NCBI GenBank assembly: GCA_964411875.1
Contig: CAYPMT010000030.1
Coordinates: 1-20,101 of the forward strand
Direction: 5' to 3'
Source: Aliikangiella sp964411875
GTDB lineage: Bacteria > Pseudomonadota > Gammaproteobacteria > Enterobacterales > Kangiellaceae
DNA length: 20,101 bases
Position numbers and translations under genes: made by a program. Below, in pieces: positions 14,926-20,101 of this stretch; position 1 is the first letter of the stretch; the number at the start of each line of letters is the position of its first letter. Under the pieces are notes generated by a model. That model had not been told where the DNA came from. It searched no databases and saw only the letters and a list, made by a program, of their open reading frames with translations.

Positions 14926-17115
14926 ATGGATAAAGTTCATATTGAAATTGATGGCAAAAAATTAGAAGCTGAAGTCGGCTCAATGATTATTGAAGTTGCC
15001 GATGAAGCTGATATCTATGTGCCACGTTTTTGTTACCATAAAAAATTGTCGGTAGCAGCGAATTGCCGTATGTGTATGGTTGATGTAAGTAATTTGCCTA
15101 AAGCCGTGCCGGCTTGTGCAACACCTGTTGCTGAAGGCATGGTGATTAAAACTAAAACTGACAAAGCTATTGCCGCACAAAAGTCGGTGATGGAATTTTT
15201 ATTAATTAATCATCCGCTTGATTGTCCTATTTGTGATCAGGGTGGTGAATGTGAACTACAAGATCTTTCGGTGGGTTATGGCGAGGATATTAGTCGTTTT
15301 ACTGAAGGTAAACGAGTTGTCGTTGATAAAGACTTAGGTCCTTTGATTGCCACCGATATGACTCGCTGTATTCATTGTACTCGTTGTGTTCGATTTGGTC
15401 AGGAAGTCGTTGGTATTCGTGAAATGGGTGCTACCGGTCGAGGTGAGCATGTTGAGATTGGCACTTATATCGAAGGTGCAGTAGAGTCGGAAGTTTCAGG
15501 TAATATTATTGATTTATGTCCCGTTGGCGCTCTAACAGCAAAGCCGTCAAAATTTAAAGCACGTGCTTGGGAAATGCAACAAACACCTTCAATTGCAGCG
15601 CATGACTGTTTAGGTTCAAATGTTTATGTGCATCATCGTCGTAGTGAAATTATTCGCGTTGTTCCTCGAGAAAACGAAGCAATTAATGAAGTTTGGTTAT
15701 CCGACAGAGATCGTTTTTCTTATCAAGCTTTGACTCAAGGTGATCGTTTAGTAAAACCTCAAATTAAAAAAGATGGTCAGTGGCATTCAGTCGACTGGGA
15801 AACAGCATTGAGCCAAGTTGTTTCTGAAATGAAACAAATTATTGGTGCTTCTAATGGTGAGGATTTTGGTACCCTGGTTGGAAACAATGCAACGACAGAA
15901 GAAAGTTATTTATTACAAAAACTTGTTCGAGGACTTGGTTGTAATAATATTGATTTTAGATTACGCCGCCGTGATTTTTCCGGTGATACAAGAGGACGAG
16001 TGCGTTCAGGCATGAACTTTCCTCTTGCTTCATTAGAGCATATGGATGCGACCTTATTAATTGGTGCAGACTTAAGACATGAGCAACCATTGGCTGCTTT
16101 AAGAGTTAGAAAAGCGACAGGCTTTGGTAAAGTCATGGCAATCAATCCTTTTGATGGGGAATACAACTTTCGTTTGTCTCATGAGTTACAGCCTAAAGCA
16201 CATCAGCTTGCTCATGAGTTTTCAGCTGTGTTAGCGGCAGCAGATGAAATTAATCCTGGTGTTTTACATGCAGAATCGAAAGAGTGGTTGAATGGCGTTG
16301 TTCCAGAAGCTGCTCATCGAGAAATTGCACAAAATTTAATTGATGAAGAAGCCTCGTGTATTTTAATGGGCGTTTATGTTCAAGAACACCCACAGGCCTA
16401 TACGATTAACTGGCTTGCAGAGTCATTAGCTGCCGTGACTGAGTCAAAGTGGGGTTATATGACTCAAGGCTGTAATGCTGCGGGTAATAAAATTGCTGGT
16501 GCTGTTCCTATGCAATCAGCAGTTGGTGGTAAATCAAAACTAGGTAAAAACGCTAAACAAATGTTGTTAGAAGGAATGAAAGGTTATTTGCTATTAAATT
16601 GTGAGCCTGACATGGAAAGTGTTTGGTCAAAAGAAGCGTTAGCCAATTTACAGCAAGCTAAAACAGTGATTGCATTAACGCCTTTTGCTGATGGTCGAGT
16701 ATTGGATTACGCCAACATTATGTTACCTATTGCCGGTTGTTTCGAAACTTCTGGCACTTATGTTAATGTTGAAGGTAAGTGGCAATCATTTGCTGCTGCA
16801 GTAAAAGCACCAGGTGAAGCTAGACCGGCATGGAAAATACTTAGAGTGTTGGCTAATTTATTTGAGCTAAAAGAATTTGATTATGAATCATCGCGTCAAG
16901 TTATTGAACAGCTCAAAGAAAAATTTGATTCAGTTGGGCCAAAAAGACAAATACGCAAAGAGCCTCCGGTTTTAATTGAAGTGAGTGAAGAAGAAACGTC
17001 TCGGGAGGACTTAGGCCTTTATGATGTTGACCCTATGGTAAGACGAGCTGAAGCTTTGCAAAAAACTCCAAAAGCATCTACACATCCTATTAGTATTTCG
17101 AGAGTTAAGACATGA
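14926..17115 (+). CDS. nuoG: NADH-quinone oxidoreductase subunit G (clusters N1b, N4, N5; no N7)
   Basis: Encodes 729 residues. The N-terminal ferredoxin part has the N1b [2Fe-2S] ligands Cys36, Cys47, Cys50 and Cys64. The N5 site is His96, Cys100, Cys103, Cys109 and the N4 site is Cys148, Cys151, Cys154, Cys198. The extra four-cysteine N7 site known from E. coli and Thermus is absent: the matching region has only Cys228 (HDCLGS). The remaining ~500 residues are the molybdopterin-oxidoreductase-like domain without cofactor motifs. It thus resembles the mitochondrial and beta-proteobacterial 75-kDa subunit. The AGGGTAGGT stretch before the ATG is a rather distant ribosome binding site. Its stop TGA overlaps an ATG and opens the tandem relay leading to nuoH. 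Confidence 0.98.
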   Translation: MDKVHIEIDGKKLEAEVGSMIIEVADEADIYVPRFCYHKKLSVAANCRMCMVDVSNLPKAVPACATPVAEGMVIKTKTDKAIAAQKSVMEFLLINHPLDCPICDQGGECELQDLSVGYGEDISRFTEGKRVVVDKDLGPLIATDMTRCIHCTRCVRFGQEVVGIREMGATGRGEHVEIGTYIEGAVESEVSGNIIDLCPVGALTAKPSKFKARAWEMQQTPSIAAHDCLGSNVYVHHRRSEIIRVVPRENEAINEVWLSDRDRFSYQALTQGDRLVKPQIKKDGQWHSVDWETALSQVVSEMKQIIGASNGEDFGTLVGNNATTEESYLLQKLVRGLGCNNIDFRLRRRDFSGDTRGRVRSGMNFPLASLEHMDATLLIGADLRHEQPLAALRVRKATGFGKVMAINPFDGEYNFRLSHELQPKAHQLAHEFSAVLAAADEINPGVLHAESKEWLNGVVPEAAHREIAQNLIDEEASCILMGVYVQEHPQAYTINWLAESLAAVTESKWGYMTQGCNAAGNKIAGAVPMQSAVGGKSKLGKNAKQMLLEGMKGYLLLNCEPDMESVWSKEALANLQQAKTVIALTPFADGRVLDYANIMLPIAGCFETSGTYVNVEGKWQSFAAAVKAPGEARPAWKILRVLANLFELKEFDYESSRQVIEQLKEKFDSVGPKRQIRKEPPVLIEVSEEETSREDLGLYDVDPMVRRAEALQKTPKASTHPISISRVKT

Positions 17116-17148
17116 TGGGGACTAAGATATGATGGGAGTTAAACCATG
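17098..17148 (+). repeat. Three 17-bp tandem units forming a stop/start relay between nuoG and nuoH
   Basis: Units 17098-17114, 17115-17131 and 17132-17148 share a purine block, TAAR and a terminal ATG; units 1 and 3 agree at 12 of 17 bases, 2 and 3 at 11. Each ATG is followed by A, giving ATGA overlaps at 17112, 17129 and 17146. The first is the nuoG stop; the last is the nuoH start. GAGAG, GGGGA and GGGAG each lie seven bases before one of the three ATGs, so every start has its own ribosome binding site. The repeat looks like two successive duplications of an original nuoG-nuoH ATGA junction. Confidence 0.8.
17112..17132 (+). other. Six-codon open frame 1 in the nuoG-nuoH relay (MMGTKI)
   Basis: ATG at 17112 overlaps the nuoG stop and runs six codons to TGA at 17130-17132, which overlaps the next ATG. 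GAGAG lies seven bases upstream. Whether it is translated is unknown; it may simply pass ribosomes along. Confidence 0.35.
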
Positions 17149-17149
17149 A
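17129..17149 (+). other. Six-codon open frame 2 in the nuoG-nuoH relay (MMGVKP)
   Basis: ATG at 17129 overlaps the stop of frame 1; TGA at 17147-17149 overlaps the nuoH ATG. GGGGA lies seven bases upstream. The peptide is nearly the same as that of frame 1, and its GVK resembles the RVK near the NuoG C-terminus, as expected of a duplicated junction. Confidence 0.35.
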
Positions 17150-18174
17150 TGGAATTGGACTTAATGCTTTGGTTCGAAACCTTGTTTTGGATTTTGCTCA
17201 AAATTGTGGCGATTTTATTGCCACTTGTTTTAGCAGTCGCTTACACCACTTATGCAGAACGTAAAATAATTGGTTATATGCAATTACGTTTAGGACCAAA
17301 TCGTGTTGGACCAAAAGGCTGGCTGCAACCAATCGCTGATAGTCTTAAATTAATTATGAAAGAAATTATTGTGCCTCGTGGAGCTAGTAAAAGCTTGTTC
17401 GTGGTTGCACCTGTTTTATTTATTGGGCCAGCTTTTGCTGCCTGGGCTGTTGTCCCCTTTGATGCAGGTATAGTATTAGCTGATGTTGATGCTGGTTTGC
17501 TTTATATTTTAGCCATGACTTCAATTGCTGTTTATGGAGTGATTATTGCTGGCTGGGCTTCAAATTCTAAGTATGCTTTTCTTGGAGCGATGCGAAGTGC
17601 TGCACAAATTGTTTCTTATGAGTTAGCTATGGGCTTTGCTTTGGTTGGCGTTTTAATGTGTTCACAAAGTATGAACCTGGGTGAGATTGTGTTAGCTCAG
17701 TCAGGTGGTATTTTACAATGGTTTTGGATCCCACTATTTCCATTACTAGTTGTTTATTGGATATCGGGCGTGGCGGAAACTAATCGGGCACCCTTTGATA
17801 TGGCTGAAGGTGAATCAGAAATTGTTGCCGGTTTTCATGTCGAATATGGTGGCATGGCGTTTTCACTTTTCTTCTTAGCTGAATATGCCAATATGATTTT
17901 AATTTCATTTTTAACCGCTATTATGTTTTTTGGTGGCTGGTTATCACCTTTTGAAGGTTATAGGTTTGTTGATGAGTGGACAGCTTGGATACCAGGAACC
18001 GTTTGGCTGTTGATTAAATCAGCGGTATTTTTATTTGGCTTATTGTGGATCCGAGCAACTTTTCCGCGTTATCGATATGATCAAATTATGCGCTTAGGCT
18101 GGAAAATTTTTATACCGGTTACCTTAGTTTGGATTGTTGCTGTGGCTATTTTTATAAAAGCAGGGTGGGTTTAA
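17146..18174 (+). CDS. nuoH: NADH-quinone oxidoreductase subunit H
   Basis: Encodes 342 residues with about eight hydrophobic segments. NuoH lies at the joint of the two arms and forms the membrane end of the quinone channel. Its hallmarks are present: AERKIIGYMQLRLGPNRVGP (about 38-57), ADSLKLIMKE, and the acidic loop AETNRAPFDMAEGESEIVAGFHVEY, whose glutamates link quinone chemistry to proton pumping. The start is the third ATGA of the relay repeat, with GGGAG seven bases upstream; the following codon is also ATG, so initiation could be there. nuoI begins three bases after the stop. Confidence 0.98.
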   Translation: MMELDLMLWFETLFWILLKIVAILLPLVLAVAYTTYAERKIIGYMQLRLGPNRVGPKGWLQPIADSLKLIMKEIIVPRGASKSLFVVAPVLFIGPAFAAWAVVPFDAGIVLADVDAGLLYILAMTSIAVYGVIIAGWASNSKYAFLGAMRSAAQIVSYELAMGFALVGVLMCSQSMNLGEIVLAQSGGILQWFWIPLFPLLVVYWISGVAETNRAPFDMAEGESEIVAGFHVEYGGMAFSLFFLAEYANMILISFLTAIMFFGGWLSPFEGYRFVDEWTAWIPGTVWLLIKSAVFLFGLLWIRATFPRYRYDQIMRLGWKIFIPVTLVWIVAVAIFIKAGWV

Positions 18175-18177
18175 ACA

Positions 18178-18678
18178 ATGAGAATGGGTAAGCAAATTAG
18201 AAATTGGTTTAATAGTTTTTCGTTGCGAGAACTTCGTAAAGGATTAAGTGTTACTTGGCGAAATATGTTTAGGCAAAAAATTACCATTCAATATCCAGAG
18301 GAAAAAACACCTCAGTCACCTCGTTTTAGAGGCCTGCATGCCCTGCGTTCTTATCCTAATGGAGAAGAGCGTTGCATTGCTTGTAAACTTTGTGAAGCTG
18401 TTTGTCCTGCGGCGGCTATTACTATAGATGCTGGTGAACGTGAAAGTGATGGTACTCGCCGAACAACCAAATATGAAATTGATTTATTTAAATGTATTTT
18501 TTGTGGTTTTTGTGAAGAGTCTTGTCCAGTCGACTCAATTGTTGAAACGCGCGTGTTTGATTATCACTTTGAAAATGCGGGCGAAAATATTATGACTAAA
18601 GAAAAACTATTAGAAATGGGACATCTGCATGAAGAGCAGATTGCTGCTGATAGAGCAGAAGATGCGAAGTATCGTTAA
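18178..18678 (+). CDS. nuoI: NADH-quinone oxidoreductase subunit I (clusters N6a, N6b)
   Basis: Encodes 166 residues. Two ferredoxin motifs carry clusters N6a and N6b: Cys66, 69, 72, 76 in CIACKLCEAVCP and Cys106, 109, 112, 116 in CIFCGFCEESCP. They bridge NuoG to NuoB. The amphipathic N-terminus (SLRELRKGLSVTWRNMF) is the usual membrane-surface helix. The protein has the usual length of the alpha/beta type. Start could also be the ATG at 18184. The 77-base gap to nuoJ has no visible structure, with AGAGGAAAA serving as the nuoJ ribosome binding site. Confidence 0.98.
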   Translation: MRMGKQIRNWFNSFSLRELRKGLSVTWRNMFRQKITIQYPEEKTPQSPRFRGLHALRSYPNGEERCIACKLCEAVCPAAAITIDAGERESDGTRRTTKYEIDLFKCIFCGFCEESCPVDSIVETRVFDYHFENAGENIMTKEKLLEMGHLHEEQIAADRAEDAKYR

Positions 18679-18755
18679 TAGAGTGATTTTTAAATAAATA
18701 AGTTCTTATCAATACCCTGAGAGAAATCGAAGGGGAAAAATTTAAGAGGAAAATA

Positions 18756-19427
18756 ATGCTTTTCCAAACAATAGTGTTTTACAGTTTTGCTGTGTTACTG
18801 ATTTTTTCAGCCCTTATGGTGATCAGTAATAAGCACTCAGTAAAAGCGGCACTTTTTTTAGTTTTAGCTTTTGTGTCAGCATCAGGTATATGGATGTTAT
18901 TAGAAGCGGAGTTTTTAGCCATTAGTTTAATTGTGGTTTATGTTGGCGCTGTGATGGTGCTGTTTTTGTTTGTTGTTATGATGATGGATGTTGATTATGC
19001 CGCGTTGAGACAAGGTTTTGTTAAAAGACTGCCTTTGGCGTTACTCATTTCAGCATTATTTTTTGCGCTACTTTATGGCTTAGTCACACAAGGTTATTTT
19101 TCGGATGAGAACTATCCTTTACCAGTAGCTAAAGATGCAAATTATTCGAATATAAAAGCCTTGGGTCGAGTGCTTTATACGGATTACGTTATTGCTTTTG
19201 AAATTGCAGCGGTTATTCTTTTGCTAGCGATTATTTCTGCTATTGCTTTGACCTTTCGAGGTCGACGCCATGCTAAATCACAAAATATTACTAAGCAACT
19301 GGAAGCAAATAAAGATAACCGATTGAAAATTATAAAGATGAAGCCAGTAGTTAAACAAGCTGAAGAAAAAAGTAGTGATGAATCTGACTCAAATGTTTCG
19401 CCAAATAAAGGGGATAAAAAGTCATGA
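18756..19427 (+). CDS. nuoJ: NADH-quinone oxidoreductase subunit J
   Basis: Encodes 223 residues with five hydrophobic segments (about 1-21, 26-46, 50-75, 90-112 and 141-165). NuoJ belongs to the membrane arm and packs with NuoA and NuoK; the third segment (EAEFLAISLIVVYVGAVMVLFLFVVMM) carries the conserved tyrosine and the characteristic pi-bulge region. After the last segment comes a long charged tail of about 55 residues (from RGRRHAKSQ to the end), rich in Lys, Asp and Ser, longer than in E. coli NuoJ. The last four bases overlap the nuoK start (ATGA), a sign of coupled translation. Confidence 0.97.
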   Translation: MLFQTIVFYSFAVLLIFSALMVISNKHSVKAALFLVLAFVSASGIWMLLEAEFLAISLIVVYVGAVMVLFLFVVMMMDVDYAALRQGFVKRLPLALLISALFFALLYGLVTQGYFSDENYPLPVAKDANYSNIKALGRVLYTDYVIAFEIAAVILLLAIISAIALTFRGRRHAKSQNITKQLEANKDNRLKIIKMKPVVKQAEEKSSDESDSNVSPNKGDKKS

Positions 19428-19729
19428 TTGGTTTATCTGATTATTTATTACTAAGTGCCATTCTTTTTTCAATTAGTGTGGCAGGCATTATTATCAACCG
19501 TAAAAATGTGATTACTTTATTGATGTGTATTGAGTTGATGCTATTAGCAATCAATACCAACTTTATTGCTTTTTCTCATTTTCTTGAAAATTTGGTTGGG
19601 CAAGTTTTTGTTTTTTTTATTATGACGGTTGCAGCGGCTGAAGCGGCAATAGGATTAGCCATTATTGTTGTTTTGTTTCGTAATCGAGCAACTATTGATA
19701 TTGAAAAACTGAATCACTTAAAAGGGTAA
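19424..19729 (+). CDS. nuoK: NADH-quinone oxidoreductase subunit K
   Basis: Encodes 101 residues, the standard size, with three hydrophobic segments. NuoK resembles the MrpC antiporter subunit and takes part in proton transfer through two buried glutamates, seen here as Glu37 (CIELMLLAINTNF) and Glu73 (AAAEAAIGLAI). It overlaps nuoJ by four bases (ATGA). A 58-base gap separates it from nuoL. Confidence 0.98.
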   Translation: MIGLSDYLLLSAILFSISVAGIIINRKNVITLLMCIELMLLAINTNFIAFSHFLENLVGQVFVFFIMTVAAAEAAIGLAIIVVLFRNRATIDIEKLNHLKG

Positions 19730-19787
19730 ACTTTAGAAAGCGACTTTAAATAGTTCGCTTTAAAAGTACAATTTAGGTTTAGCTATT

Positions 19788-20101
19788 ATGCAGAATCAAT
19801 TACTAGCCATTATTTTATTACCGCTAATAGCGGCAATAGTGAGTGGCTTTTTAGTAAGAAAAGAAAACCGCTTATGGGCACACCGAATTACTGTTAGTGC
19901 AGTAGCTGCTGCTTGTGTCTTATCTATCAATATTGCTTATGGTTATCTCTCAGGGGATAGTGAAACATTTAACTATACACTTTATTCTTGGGCAAACTTA
20001 GGTAGTTTAACGTTACAAGTTGGCTTTTTAATTGATTCATTAACGGCAACCATGATGGTTGTTGTGACCTTTGTTTCTCTTATGGTTCATATTTATACCA
20101 T
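19788..20101 (+). CDS. nuoL: NADH-quinone oxidoreductase subunit L, 3'-truncated by window edge
   Basis: The first 104 codons from the ATG at 19788 are visible. The translation begins MQNQLLAIILLPLIAAIVSG and contains the hallmark VGFLIDSLTATMMVVVTFVSLMVHIY, typical of NuoL, the largest antiporter-like proton-pumping subunit. At least three hydrophobic segments are present. An AGG within TTTAGGTTT is a modest ribosome binding site. Position after nuoK is the standard order; nuoM and nuoN are expected next outside the window. Confidence 0.95.
   Translation, partial: MQNQLLAIILLPLIAAIVSGFLVRKENRLWAHRITVSAVAAACVLSINIAYGYLSGDSETFNYTLYSWANLGSLTLQVGFLIDSLTATMMVVVTFVSLMVHIYT

Noticed and set aside
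1..20101. CRISPR arrays, insertion sequences, prophage or integrase genes
   Set aside because: No spaced direct-repeat array, transposase, integrase or phage-like gene was found; the window is housekeeping sequence.

Overview
This is an AT-rich chromosomal window from a proteobacterium, most likely a gammaproteobacterium. The pointers are a YpfJ-type zinc metallopeptidase, a YjgR-type HerA-like ATPase, a full-length Lnt and a dimeric-type malate dehydrogenase. nuoC and nuoD are separate genes rather than the fused nuoCD of enteric bacteria, and NuoG lacks the extra N7 cluster ligands, so complex I resembles the alpha/beta-proteobacterial and mitochondrial form. No mobile element, CRISPR array, rRNA or tRNA was recognised. 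I cannot name the genus from sequence alone.

Layout. (1) 1-1625: 3' part of a prolyl-oligopeptidase (S9) gene cut by the window edge. Its stop codon lies in a degenerate 17-bp tandem repeat, and a strong terminator follows, shared with the convergent mdh gene. (2) 1770-2747 (minus): mdh, separated from the next plus-strand group by a 317-bp divergent control region. (3) 3065-6648: three same-strand genes: a DUF805-like membrane protein with a probable periplasmic C-terminal domain, a YpfJ-type membrane-anchored zinc peptidase, and a HerA-like ATPase. (4) 6715-7242 (minus): a NUDIX hydrolase with a lipoprotein-type signal sequence, whose Shine-Dalgarno sits in a small hairpin. (5) 7496-7900: a small helix-hairpin-helix DUF4332 protein with a structured upstream region. 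(6) 8032-9672: lnt, apolipoprotein N-acyltransferase, with a GTG start and no clear ribosome binding site. (7) 9976 to the window end: the respiratory complex I operon nuoABCDEFGHIJKL, with nuoL cut by the edge. It follows a 303-bp leader carrying a candidate promoter and palindromes.

How the genes work together. Mdh makes NADH in the TCA cycle. The nuo operon encodes the enzyme that oxidises it: NuoEFG take electrons from NADH through FMN and Fe-S clusters, NuoBCDI carry them to quinone, and NuoAHJKL (with M and N beyond the window) form the proton-pumping membrane arm. Lnt finishes lipoproteins and would act on the predicted lipoprotein NUDIX enzyme.

The most striking non-coding observation is at the nuoG/nuoH junction. 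A 17-bp unit is repeated three times so that nuoG, two six-codon open frames and nuoH are linked by three consecutive ATGA stop/start overlaps. It looks like a built-in termination-reinitiation relay and deserves a direct test. Much of the rest is ordinary housekeeping sequence.
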